This document shows, in pieces, positions 36,862-45,119 of a stretch of DNA of 64,000 nt (the stretch's first letter is position 1; each line of letters opens with the position of its first letter). A model generated the notes under the pieces. It was not told where the DNA came from. It made no database searches and was given only the letters and a program-made list of their open reading frames with translations. The position numbers were made by a program, and so were the translations under genes. Origin of the DNA: Halomonas elongata (GTDB lineage Bacteria > Pseudomonadota > Gammaproteobacteria > Pseudomonadales > Halomonadaceae); contig NZ_JAJQTQ010000014.1 of the NCBI RefSeq assembly GCF_029081005.1, positions 1 through 64,000 of the forward strand, given 5' to 3'.

Positions 36862-37623
36862 ATGGCAGACTTCATGGCAGGTAGTTCCACCAAGCGGCGC
36901 CCCTATCAGGTGGCGGAAACCATCAAGCGCTGGATCGTCGAGAAGCAGCTCAAGCCCGGCGACCGGCTACCCGGTGAAGCGGAATTGATGGAGCGGCTGG
37001 AGGTATCGAAGGGCACCGTGCGGGAGAGCACTCGGGTGCTGGAAGCCCAGGGGCTGGTGGAGACGCGCACCGGCCCCGGCGGCGGTGCCTTCGTGCGGGC
37101 CATGAGCGAGACCAGGGCGATCTCGCTGCTGAGCCACTACCTGTTCTTCCAGGACATCTCGATACGCGATATCTACCAGATCCGCCTGGCGCTGGAGCCG
37201 GAACTGGCGGCGTCGCTGGCCGGTCGCGTCGGTCCGGAGGACATGGCCAGGCTGCGCGCCAGCCTGGAAAGTTATGCCGACACCGCTCGCGATGACGAGG
37301 AGGAACGCCAGCAGCACCTCGACTCGCTGAACTTCCACCTGATGCTCGCCGAGCTGTCGGGCGACAACCCGCTGCTGTGCTTCATCATCCGCTTCACCAC
37401 TCAGGTGCTCTCGGACCTGACCATCTATCGGCGGCTCTACGAGCCCGCCACGCATGATCTCGGCCAGACCGGCTGCCGCTTCCACGCCGAAGTGCTGGAT
37501 GCCATCGAAGCCGGCGACGCCGAGGCGGCCAGGCGGATCATGCACGAGCACATGCTGTCCGCCCAGGCGGTGATGAACGCTCAGGAAGCCCAGGTTCGCC
37601 GGGATTTCCTGTCCGAGGCGTGA
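36862..37623 (+). CDS. GntR-family regulator, FadR/FCD subfamily
   Basis: A 253-residue repressor-type protein. The N-terminal wHTH contains LKPGDRLPGEAELMERLEVSKGTVRESTRVLEAQGLVETRTGPGGGAFV. The C-terminal FCD domain has RDIYQIRLALEPELAASLAGR, FHLMLAELSGDN and FHAEVLDAIEAGDAEAARRIMHEHM, whose Asp/His residues usually bind a metal and a carboxylate effector. It diverges from the FMO operon and converges on the M20 hydrolase (6 bp apart). It may govern either neighbour. A second ATG 12 bp downstream is equally possible as start. Confidence 0.9.
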   Translation: MADFMAGSSTKRRPYQVAETIKRWIVEKQLKPGDRLPGEAELMERLEVSKGTVRESTRVLEAQGLVETRTGPGGGAFVRAMSETRAISLLSHYLFFQDISIRDIYQIRLALEPELAASLAGRVGPEDMARLRASLESYADTARDDEEERQQHLDSLNFHLMLAELSGDNPLLCFIIRFTTQVLSDLTIYRRLYEPATHDLGQTGCRFHAEVLDAIEAGDAEAARRIMHEHMLSAQAVMNAQEAQVRRDFLSEA

Positions 37624-37629
37624 GGCGCG

Positions 37630-38877
37630 TCAGTCCCGCTCGGCGAGCCCGCGCAGGAAGGCCATCATCACCCGGGTGGCCGCCTCGGCATCCTCGGCGG
37701 TGATGGCCTCGTCGGGGTGATGGCTCAGGCCATCGCGACAACGCACGAACAGCATCCCGATATCGGTCAGGTCGTGCATCGCCAGGCCGTCATGACCGGC
37801 CCCGCTGAACAGTCGTTCGGCGGGCTGACCGCATGCCTCGCCGGCCGCTTCCAGTGCCTCGATCATCCAGTCGGCACAGTCCACCGCCTCGGCGCTGTAG
37901 GTCTGCTGCATGTCGAGCGCGAGCCCGCGTGCCTCGGCGATCTCGGCGAAGGCGCCGAGCAGCTGCTCGCGTCCGGCCCGTCGTCTCTCGGGGTCGGGTG
38001 AGCGCAACTCCAGGGTGAAGGTCGTTTCGGCGGGAATCACGTTCACGGCGTTGGGCCGCACGTCCAGCTTGCCGACCACCCCGACCAGTTGCTCGGTGGC
38101 GTTGAGCACTCGGTCGGCTTCCACCACCATCTCCGCGGCACCAACCAGGGCATCGCGCCGCCCCGGCATCGGGGTGGTTCCGGCATGTCCCGCCTTGCCG
38201 GCGAGCGTGACCCGATGGCGCTCGATGCCGGTCAGCGCCGTCACCACGCCCACGGCATGATCCCGCTGCTCCAGCACCGGCCCCTGCTCGATGTGCACCT
38301 CGCAGAAGCCCAGCACTCGCTCGGGATCGCGGGCCAGGGCCGGGATGGCGTCGGGATCACCGCCGAAGTCGCACAACGCCTCGCCCAGGGTCACACCATC
38401 GGCATCCCTGGCGTCCAGGCTCTCCGGCTGAAAGGTACCCGCCAGGGCGCGGCTGCCGATCAGGGTCGACTGGAAGCGCGTGCCTTCCTCATCGCCGAAG
38501 GCGACCACCTGGACGCCATAGGGCAGCTCGATACCTCGCTCGCGAAGCGTCTTCAACGCCATCAACGGCAACGCCACGCCCAGCATGCCGTCGTACTTGC
38601 CCCCCTCGACGACGGTATCCTGATGGGAGCCCAGGATCAGCGTCCGCTCCCCGGCCTTTGCCCGCGGGCTGCTGCCGACCAGATTGCCCGAGGCGTCCAG
38701 GCTCGGCTCGAGCCCGGCATCGCGCATCCAGTCGGCGATCCGCTCGAGTACGGCACGGTGCTCCGCGCTGCAGAACAGACGCGTCACGCCCGGCCCGGGC
38801 AGGGAATGGGTGGCGGCGTCATCCAGCCACGCCAGTAACTCGCGCCCCAGGGGGGCGCCTTGATCGTGCTTCGACAT
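37630..38877 (-). CDS. M20 allantoate/N-carbamoyl-amino-acid amidohydrolase
   Basis: A 415-residue AllC/HyuC-type di-metal amidohydrolase. LGSHQDTVVEGGKYDGMLGV, FGDEEGTRFQSTLIGS, HIEQGPVLE, GKAGHAGTTPM, SGAGHDGLAMHDL and GLSHHPDEAI are all diagnostic. Members cleave ureido groups of allantoate, N-carbamoyl amino acids or beta-ureidopropionate. No other allantoin or pyrimidine-degradation genes are adjacent, so the substrate is open. It is last in a unit with the DUF1028 copy B and the YfcC transporter. Confidence 0.87.
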   Translation of the reverse strand: MSKHDQGAPLGRELLAWLDDAATHSLPGPGVTRLFCSAEHRAVLERIADWMRDAGLEPSLDASGNLVGSSPRAKAGERTLILGSHQDTVVEGGKYDGMLGVALPLMALKTLRERGIELPYGVQVVAFGDEEGTRFQSTLIGSRALAGTFQPESLDARDADGVTLGEALCDFGGDPDAIPALARDPERVLGFCEVHIEQGPVLEQRDHAVGVVTALTGIERHRVTLAGKAGHAGTTPMPGRRDALVGAAEMVVEADRVLNATEQLVGVVGKLDVRPNAVNVIPAETTFTLELRSPDPERRRAGREQLLGAFAEIAEARGLALDMQQTYSAEAVDCADWMIEALEAAGEACGQPAERLFSGAGHDGLAMHDLTDIGMLFVRCRDGLSHHPDEAITAEDAEAATRVMMAFLRGLAERD

Positions 38878-38943
38878 ATACTCTCCAGATCAGCCCCGAT
38901 CACTCCGGATCTGGGCGCGGCGGTTCTCGTCCGACGGTCGGGA

Positions 38944-39648
38944 TCAACGATGCGGCAGTGAGCGCAGAAACGCCTGGAAGTTCTCGGCCTCGACACGTCG
39001 AGCCAGGACACGCAGCTCGGCCACGGGGTCCGCCTCCACCCAGTCCAGGCGCAGGTCGATCGGGGCCATGGCAAAGGACTCGATGCGCAGGGCCGCGGAT
39101 CGACAGCCGCGATGATCGCCGCCGGCCGCCAGCCCCGCCTCCAGGGCATCGATCAGCGCCGCCAGCAGCTCGGCGTCATGCGTCTCGCGAAAACGCGGCA
39201 CTTCGCCACCCGTCATCACTGCGCCGGAATCGTCACAGGTGGCCGCCAGGAAAGCCGCCACCATGGCATCAGCCACACCGTCATTGGCCAGCATGTTGCC
39301 GGCGGCGGCCACCCCGGGATAGCGCGCGGCAGCCACCACGGGGCGATTGTCGTTACCGGTGTGCAGCGCCGGCCGGCCGGCGGCATCCATGACCAGGCAC
39401 TGACGGTACGAGGCACCAGCGTCCCCGGCGACCACCTCGTTCAGGGCATCCTGGGCCGCCAGGCCCCTCTCCAGGCCGAGCTTCACCCTTTCGGGATACC
39501 AGGGGTTGGTCGCCAGGCCCTGAGTGGCGCAGGCGCCGAGCCCCCGCCAGCAGTGGTTGACGTAGCCCCCCACCGCCACGCTGCCGGTGGCGGCGAGGCT
39601 TGCCACGGTGCCGGTCTCGGGATGCACATGCAGCAGCGACAAGGTCAT
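38944..39648 (-). CDS. DUF1028 protein, putative Ntn-hydrolase (copy B)
   Basis: A 234-residue paralogue of the protein at 34221, beginning MTLSLLHVHPETGTVASLAAT, again with Thr at position 2. The blocks AAGNMLANDGVADAMVAAFLA and ALEAGLAAGGDHRGCRSAAL align with copy A. The ATG lies 2 bp after the YfcC stop, and the M20 hydrolase follows. Both copies therefore sit directly in front of an M20 amidohydrolase. Activity is unknown. Confidence 0.84.
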   Translation of the reverse strand: MTLSLLHVHPETGTVASLAATGSVAVGGYVNHCWRGLGACATQGLATNPWYPERVKLGLERGLAAQDALNEVVAGDAGASYRQCLVMDAAGRPALHTGNDNRPVVAAARYPGVAAAGNMLANDGVADAMVAAFLAATCDDSGAVMTGGEVPRFRETHDAELLAALIDALEAGLAAGGDHRGCRSAALRIESFAMAPIDLRLDWVEADPVAELRVLARRVEAENFQAFLRSLPHR

Positions 39649-39650
39649 GC

Positions 39651-41039
39651 TCAGTAGCCCGTCAGGTGACCGATGATCAGTCCGCCCCAGCACAGCAGAT
39701 AGACCAGCGCCATGAAGGGCATGATGGCCTTGAGCCACTGCGCATAGGACACCCGCCCCAGCGCCAGCATGGCCAGGGTGCCGCCGGAGGTCGGCACGAT
39801 CAGGTTGGTCAGGCCGTCGCCGACCTGGAAGGCGGTGATCATCAACTGACGGCTCATGCCCACCAGATCGGCCACCGGCACCAGGATCGGCATGGTCACC
39901 AGTGCCTGCCCCGAGCCGGAAGGCACGAAGAGGTTGATCACACCCTGCACCACGCTCGCCATGACCGCCGCGAACATGATCGGGATCCCCTCGATCAGGC
40001 TGCTCAGCGAGTTGACGATAGTATCGATAATCTGGGCCTGCTCGAGGATTACCTGGATCGATGCCGCCACGCCGATCACCAGGGCGCCGGCGGTCACACC
40101 GGCCGCGCCTTCCATCATCTGCTTGACGATGCCATTGGCCCCGAGGCCATTGATGGCACCGATGACGATGGCCAGCAGCAGGAAGATGCCGGCGATCTCG
40201 TTGATGTACCAGCCGGACATGAAGACACCGAACAGCATGGCCACCAGGCCGCCGACGAACACGCCCAGGGTGAGCCAGTCGCGCCGGCTCATGCGATAGT
40301 CACTCAGGTGCTTGCTCAGCGCCTCGGCATGGGGCGACTCTTCGAAGTCCATGCGCGTGACGCGCTTGCAGATATACAGCGAGAGCAGCGCCAGCGACGT
40401 CACCACCAGCAAGGTGCGCAGCCAGGCACCGGAGAAGGTTGGCAGCTCGGCGATGCCCTGAGCCACACCCACGGTATAGGGGTTGATCGGCGACAGCGCG
40501 AAACCGACGCCAATACCGCCCACCGCCATGGCCGTTCCCACCAGGCTCGAGCAACCGATGGCACTGGCAATCAGCACGGCAATGGGCACCAGGGCAATAT
40601 TGTTCTCGAAGCCCACGGCCACCCCGAAGAAGCCATAGATGAAGGTGCCCACGGTAATGATGACGTTGCGCCGTTCGACGCCGACGCGGCGCACGGCCAC
40701 CCCGATGGCGTTCTCCAGGGCTCCGCTCTTTTGCAGGATGTGAAACAGTCCGCCGGCGATGAAGACGATGAACAGATACTGCGAGGCCGAAATCAGCCCC
40801 TTGGGAATCGCCACGAAGATATCGAAGGGATGGATCGACGCCACATCCTTCAGATACTGAAAGGAATCCGGCACCACGGCGGTACGGCCGTCACGCATGA
40901 CACGCTCGAACTCGCCGGCGGGAATGAAGAAGGTCAGCACATAGGTGGCGACCAGGATGAGGAAGATCAGCACCATGGGATCCGGAACGGTCCGGTACCA
41001 CGGCTTGCGCTCGCGCAGCGTCTGCTCTTGTAGGCTCAT
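39651..41039 (-). CDS. YfcC-family transporter
   Basis: A 462-residue, about 12-TM carrier of the YfcC/ArgE-Orn-antiporter-like family (COG1288). PDPMVLIFLILVATYVLTFFIPAGEFER is the typical start, with a periplasmic or cytoplasmic loop, then GFFGVAVGFENNIALVPI and GVINLFVPSGSGQALVTMPI ... GDGLTNLIVPTSGGTLAML as the two hairpin-like repeats of ion-transporter-type carriers. It probably imports the substrate of the DUF1028/M20 pair encoded downstream. A 24-bp palindrome lies just upstream. Confidence 0.84.
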   Translation of the reverse strand: MSLQEQTLRERKPWYRTVPDPMVLIFLILVATYVLTFFIPAGEFERVMRDGRTAVVPDSFQYLKDVASIHPFDIFVAIPKGLISASQYLFIVFIAGGLFHILQKSGALENAIGVAVRRVGVERRNVIITVGTFIYGFFGVAVGFENNIALVPIAVLIASAIGCSSLVGTAMAVGGIGVGFALSPINPYTVGVAQGIAELPTFSGAWLRTLLVVTSLALLSLYICKRVTRMDFEESPHAEALSKHLSDYRMSRRDWLTLGVFVGGLVAMLFGVFMSGWYINEIAGIFLLLAIVIGAINGLGANGIVKQMMEGAAGVTAGALVIGVAASIQVILEQAQIIDTIVNSLSSLIEGIPIMFAAVMASVVQGVINLFVPSGSGQALVTMPILVPVADLVGMSRQLMITAFQVGDGLTNLIVPTSGGTLAMLALGRVSYAQWLKAIMPFMALVYLLCWGGLIIGHLTGY

Positions 41040-41076
41040 GTCGTTGTCCTTGTTGGGTCAGGGATCGAGCATCACC

Positions 41077-41100
41077 GCCAATTTATCATGATAAATTGGC
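41077..41100. promoter_or_regulatory. Perfect 24-bp palindrome
   Basis: Two 12-bp arms, GCCAATTTATCA and TGATAAATTGGC, abut without spacer between the YfcC start and the sigma-54 regulator stop. The AT-rich centre makes a terminator unlikely. The TTATCA/TGATAA half-sites would suit a dimeric repressor such as the GntR-FCD protein at 36862, though that link is conjecture. Confidence 0.6.
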
Positions 41101-41117
41101 GGGTCAAGAATCCCCTA

Positions 41118-42533
41118 TCAACGAGAACGCTCGATGCGCAACCCATGCCGCCGCAGCTTTCTCACCACGCTGGGCTGGCTGATGCCGAGGCGCTCGGCAA
41201 TGGCATAGGTCGAGCCCGCTTCGCGACAGAGTCCGGACAGGATATCCCGCTCGGTGCGTGCCAGGGCGCTCTGAAGCGTCTCCCCCTCGGCCAGGCCACG
41301 GCGTCCGGAAGGGGCCTCCTCCGCCGGCGCTACGACCCGCTCGACGCCCCCCGCTTGTCCGACCTCTTCCCGGGGGCGGATCACATCCTCCCCCGCCGAG
41401 AGCCAGGCCCGTTCCAGCCAGTTCTCGAGCTCGCGCACGTTGCCGGGCCACTCCCGGCCCATCAGCATCTGCCAGGCATCCCGGGCGATGATCTTGTCGC
41501 GGCCATAGCGCGTGTTGAGGCGCTGCAGGTGGCGCTCGACCAGCCCGGGAATATCCTCGCGGCGCTCCCGCAGCGGCGGCAAGGTCACGGGAATGACGTT
41601 GAGACGATAATAGAGATCCAGCCGGAAGCGGCCGGCCTCGACGCTACGCGCCAGATCCTGGTTGGTGGCCACCACCAGGCGGAAGTCGACGCGCCTCGCT
41701 CGAGTATCGCCGAGTCGCGTGATGAAGCCGTCCTGGATCACCTTGAGCAGCTTGGCCTGCATCGGCAACGGCAACTCACCGACCTCGTCCAGGAACAGGG
41801 TGCCGCCCTCGGCCTGCTCCATCAGTCCCGCCTTGCCGCCCGGCGCGGCGCCACTGAAGGCCCCCTGCCGATAGCCGAACATCTCGGATTCGAACAGACT
41901 CTCGGGGATCGCCCCGCAGTTGACATCGACGAAGGGCCCCGCCTGCCGTGGACTCCAGCGATGCAGCTGCCGCGCAAAGGCGGTCTTGCCGACGCCCGAC
42001 TCGCCGAGCATCAACACCGTGGCATCCGTCGGCGCCACCCGCTTGAGCAGTAATGCGACCTCGCGCATCAGGCCGCTTCGAGCCTCCAGGTCCGCCAGTT
42101 CGGTCTCGGCGCCGGCCTCTTCACCGCCACCCCGCCTCAGGTGTTCGTTGAAGCGCCGCTGCAACAGCGCATATTCCTCCTGCAGCAGCTGCAGATCGGT
42201 GAGGTCCATCGAGCGACTGACCACGGCGACAAGCTTGCCGGCATCGAACACCGGGTGCGCCTGGGCGATGACCCGACGCCCCGTGCTGGTTATCTGCGCC
42301 ACCTGAGCCGGCTCACCGGTGCGCATCACCTCCAGGCTGACCGAGGGACGCAGCACCCCCTCGGCTTCCAGCGCCTGGACCGTGGTACGGCAGAGGTCCT
42401 CGCGGGACATGCCGTATACCGCCGCCGCTGCCGGACTGACATCGCGTATTCGTCCATCGGCCTCGACCACGAAGAAGTGATCGTGGGCGGTTTCGATGAT
42501 GGTGCGCAGGGTCAGGGAGTCGAGCTCGCTCAT
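41118..42533 (-). CDS. Sigma-54-dependent transcriptional activator (PAS-AAA-HTH)
   Basis: A 471-residue enhancer-binding protein. A PAS sensor covers about residues 8-115. The AAA+ domain has Walker A GESGVGKT (177-184), GAFSGA (224-229) in place of the usual GAFTGA sigma-54 contact loop, and Walker B GGTLFLDE (243-250). A Fis-type HTH closes the protein (TYAIAERLGISQPSVVRKLR). It diverges from the gbuA operon, which has a -24/-12 promoter, and so is its likely activator, perhaps sensing an arginine-derived ligand through PAS. Thr-to-Ser in the contact loop is conservative. Confidence 0.92.
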   Translation of the reverse strand: MSELDSLTLRTIIETAHDHFFVVEADGRIRDVSPAAAAVYGMSREDLCRTTVQALEAEGVLRPSVSLEVMRTGEPAQVAQITSTGRRVIAQAHPVFDAGKLVAVVSRSMDLTDLQLLQEEYALLQRRFNEHLRRGGGEEAGAETELADLEARSGLMREVALLLKRVAPTDATVLMLGESGVGKTAFARQLHRWSPRQAGPFVDVNCGAIPESLFESEMFGYRQGAFSGAAPGGKAGLMEQAEGGTLFLDEVGELPLPMQAKLLKVIQDGFITRLGDTRARRVDFRLVVATNQDLARSVEAGRFRLDLYYRLNVIPVTLPPLRERREDIPGLVERHLQRLNTRYGRDKIIARDAWQMLMGREWPGNVRELENWLERAWLSAGEDVIRPREEVGQAGGVERVVAPAEEAPSGRRGLAEGETLQSALARTERDILSGLCREAGSTYAIAERLGISQPSVVRKLRRHGLRIERSR

Positions 42534-42591
42534 GGTATCGATTCATTTCTGGATCGTTGATCCACAAGTGTATCATCCAGTCGCCCAAAGC

Positions 42592-42607
42592 GATTCACGA
42601 CTGAATC
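42592..42607. promoter_or_regulatory. Candidate enhancer (UAS) dyad
   Basis: GATTCA-CGAC-TGAATC is a perfect 6-4-6 dyad 42 bp upstream of the -24 element. Further GATTC half-sites occur at 42540 and 42612, and a second dyad, GGATC-GTT-GATCC, at 42551-42563. This clustering is expected for an enhancer-binding protein. Confidence 0.55.
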
Positions 42608-42649
42608 AACAGATTCGATAACCGCCTGAAAAACCAGGACATAAAATCC

Positions 42650-42665
42650 TGGCACACTTCCTGCT
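42650..42665 (+). promoter_or_regulatory. Sigma-54 (-24/-12) promoter of gbuA operon
   Basis: TGGCACACTTCCTGCT matches TGGCACG-N4-TTGCW with GG and GC exactly 12 bp apart and two mild deviations. It lies 40 bp before the gbuA start codon. Confidence 0.75.
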
Positions 42666-42705
42666 AGAACTCGGGTGACAATCACCACGACTCGGGAAGC
42701 CCACC

Positions 42706-43656
42706 ATGAGCGATTTCAACCAGCCCCTCGGCGGTAACGAGATGCCGCGCTTCGGCGGCCCTTCCACCATGATGCGCCTGCCCACCCAGGACGACGCCAC
42801 CGGCCTCGATGCCGCCTTTCTGGGCATCCCCATGGACATCGGCACCTCGAACCGTCCCGGCACTCGCCTGGGACCGCGCCAGATCCGCGACGAGTCGCGC
42901 ATGCTGCGCCCCTACAACATGGCGACTCGCGCCGCGCCCTTCGACAGCCTGCAGGTGGCCGATATCGGCGACGTGCCGATCAACACCTTCAACCTGCCCA
43001 AGAACCTCGACATCATCACGCGCCACTATGATGCCGTGCTCGCCCAGGACTGCGTGCCGCTGACCCTGGGCGGCGACCACACCCTGACCTGGCCCGTGCT
43101 GCGCGCCATCGCCAGGAAGCACGGCCCGGTCGGACTGATTCATATCGACGCCCACGCCGACATCAACGAGCAGATGTTCGGCGAAGAGGTCGCCCACGGC
43201 TGCCCCTTCCGTCGTGCCCAGGAAGAGGGTCTGCTGGACAGCAACCGCGTCGTCCAGATCGGCCTGCGTGGCACCGGCTATGCGGCCGACGATTTCGACT
43301 GGTGCCGCGACCAGGGTTTCCGCGTCATCACCGCCGAGGAGTGCTGGTACAAGTCGCTGGCGCCCCTGATGGCCGAGGTTCGCGAGCAGATGGGCGACCG
43401 CCCGGTCTACATCTCCTTCGACATCGACGGCCTGGACCCCTCGGTGGCACCGGGCACCGGCACCGTGGAGATGGGCGGCCTGACCGCCCAGCAGGGCCTG
43501 GAGATCGTCCGCGGCGCCCAGGGACTCAACGTGGTCGGCGGCGACCTGGTCGAGGTGGCGCCGCCCTACGACACCAGCGGAAACACTGCACTGATGGGCG
43601 CCACCCTGCTCTACGAAATGCTGTGCGTGCTGCCCGGCGTCCAGCACCGCGACTGA
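42706..43656 (+). CDS. gbuA: Guanidinobutyrase (ureohydrolase family)
   Basis: A 316-residue Mn-dependent ureohydrolase. The metal-binding motifs are LTLGGDHT, HIDAHADIN and SFDIDGLDPSVAPGTGT. The N-terminus (QPLGGNEMPRFGGPSTMMRLP) and RPYNMATRAAPFDSLQVADIGDVPINTFNL closely match P. aeruginosa GbuA as I recall it, better than agmatinase SpeB. It would split 4-guanidinobutyrate into GABA and urea. The downstream 2-ketoarginine decarboxylase and aldehyde dehydrogenase supply exactly this substrate. First gene behind the sigma-54 promoter. Confidence 0.88.
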   Translation: MSDFNQPLGGNEMPRFGGPSTMMRLPTQDDATGLDAAFLGIPMDIGTSNRPGTRLGPRQIRDESRMLRPYNMATRAAPFDSLQVADIGDVPINTFNLPKNLDIITRHYDAVLAQDCVPLTLGGDHTLTWPVLRAIARKHGPVGLIHIDAHADINEQMFGEEVAHGCPFRRAQEEGLLDSNRVVQIGLRGTGYAADDFDWCRDQGFRVITAEECWYKSLAPLMAEVREQMGDRPVYISFDIDGLDPSVAPGTGTVEMGGLTAQQGLEIVRGAQGLNVVGGDLVEVAPPYDTSGNTALMGATLLYEMLCVLPGVQHRD

Positions 43657-43722
43657 CACCCGACCATTATTGCCCGGCTCATCGGTCGGGTATCCCATTA
43701 CAACGCCAAACAGGGTTTCACC

Positions 43723-45108
43723 ATGTCCTCCTCTCTCGACTCCACACCGAATACCGCGACGGGCGGCGCCCCCATCGGCAAGGCCGGCCTGCTCAAGTTC
43801 CTCGTGCCCTCCTTGATCGGCATCGGCATGTTCCTGGTGCCCTTCTCGACGGGCGACACCATCAACATCGGCATGGGGCTGCTCGCCGACGGCCTCAAGG
43901 CGATGCTCGGCGATGCCCTGCCGGCCATCGCCACGGTCGTTCTGTGCGCTTCGGCGCTGCTGACCCTGCTGGTCAAGTTCGCCAAGCCCGGTTGGGCCCG
44001 CGATAATGCCTTGGGGGAGCTGTTCGACGTGGCGCCACTGTGGATGGCGATGCGCCTGCTGGGCGCCCTCTTCGCGTTGATGACCTTCTTCCAGGTCGGG
44101 CCGGAAGTGATCACCGCTTCCTTCACCGGCGGGGTGATGCTCAACGACCTGGCGCCGGTCCTGCTGACCTTCTTCTTCTTTGCCGCCCTCCTGCTGCCTT
44201 TCCTGGTCGACTTCGGCTTCATGGAGTTCATCGGCAGCCTGGTCCGCACGCCCTTTCGCAAGATTTTCGGCCTGCCGGGCCGCAGCGCCATCGACGCCAC
44301 CGCGTCCTGGATGGGCTCGGGCACCGTGGGTGTGCTGATCACCACCCAGCAATACGAACAGGGCTATTACAACCGGCGTGAAGCCTCGGTGATCGCTACC
44401 AACTTCTCGATCGTCTCCATCGCCTTCGCCCTGCTGGTAACCAGTTTCATCGGCATCAACCACCTTTTCATTCCCTTCTACCTGACGGTCGTGGTGGCCG
44501 GCCTGGTCGCCGCGGTGATCGTGCCGCGCCTTCCGCCGCTGTCACGCAAGCCGAACACCTACTACGAGCCGGCGGGTTGCCAGATCGCCGAGGAACGTAC
44601 CGGCTCCGCCGGCCTGCTGCGCTACAGCCTCGGCATGGCCGTCGCCCGGGCGGAGAAGGCGCCGGGGGCGCGCCAACTGCTGCGCCGGGCCCTATTCAAT
44701 GTCGCCGACATCTTCTTCGGCCTGCTGCCGCTGGTGATCGCCATCGGCACGGTGGCCCTGGTGCTCGCCGAGTTCACGCCGCTGTTCACCTGGCTGTCGT
44801 ATCCCATGGTGCCGATCCTCGAGTGGATGCGCGTGCCCGAAGCCGCGGCCGCCGCGCCGGCCACCCTGGTGGGCTTCGCCGATATGTTCCTGCCGGCGGT
44901 GCTGGCCAGCGACATCGAGAGCGAACTGACTCGCTTCGTGATCGCCTGCCTGTCGCTGACCCAGTTGATCTACATGTCCGAGATCGGCGCCCTGCTGCTG
45001 AAGTCCAGGATTCCGCTCAAGCTCTGGGAGCTGGTGGTCATCTTCCTGCTGCGTACCGCCATCACCCTGCCGATCATCGTGGTCATGGGCCACTGGCTGG
45101 TCGGCTGA
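43723..45108 (+). CDS. YjiH-family transporter
   Basis: A 461-residue protein with about 10-11 membrane segments and nucleoside-recognition (Gate) domain features: VPFSTGDTINIGMGLLADGLKAML near the start, WMGSGTVGVLITTQQYEQGYYNRREASVIATNFSIVSIAF in the middle, and a C-terminal repeat with GFADMFLPAVLASDIESELTRF and LTQLIYMSEIGALLL. Between gbuA and the ketoarginine decarboxylase it probably imports arginine or a guanidino acid. The family has no firmly known substrate to my knowledge. Confidence 0.82.
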   Translation: MSSSLDSTPNTATGGAPIGKAGLLKFLVPSLIGIGMFLVPFSTGDTINIGMGLLADGLKAMLGDALPAIATVVLCASALLTLLVKFAKPGWARDNALGELFDVAPLWMAMRLLGALFALMTFFQVGPEVITASFTGGVMLNDLAPVLLTFFFFAALLLPFLVDFGFMEFIGSLVRTPFRKIFGLPGRSAIDATASWMGSGTVGVLITTQQYEQGYYNRREASVIATNFSIVSIAFALLVTSFIGINHLFIPFYLTVVVAGLVAAVIVPRLPPLSRKPNTYYEPAGCQIAEERTGSAGLLRYSLGMAVARAEKAPGARQLLRRALFNVADIFFGLLPLVIAIGTVALVLAEFTPLFTWLSYPMVPILEWMRVPEAAAAAPATLVGFADMFLPAVLASDIESELTRFVIACLSLTQLIYMSEIGALLLKSRIPLKLWELVVIFLLRTAITLPIIVVMGHWLVG

Positions 45109-45119
45109 GGAGCCTGTTC

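Noticed and set aside
42706-43656. Agmatinase (speB) as the name of the ureohydrolase
   Set aside because: The N-terminal motif and the ketoarginine decarboxylase and aldehyde dehydrogenase in the same operon favour guanidinobutyrase; agmatine-forming ADC is absent here.
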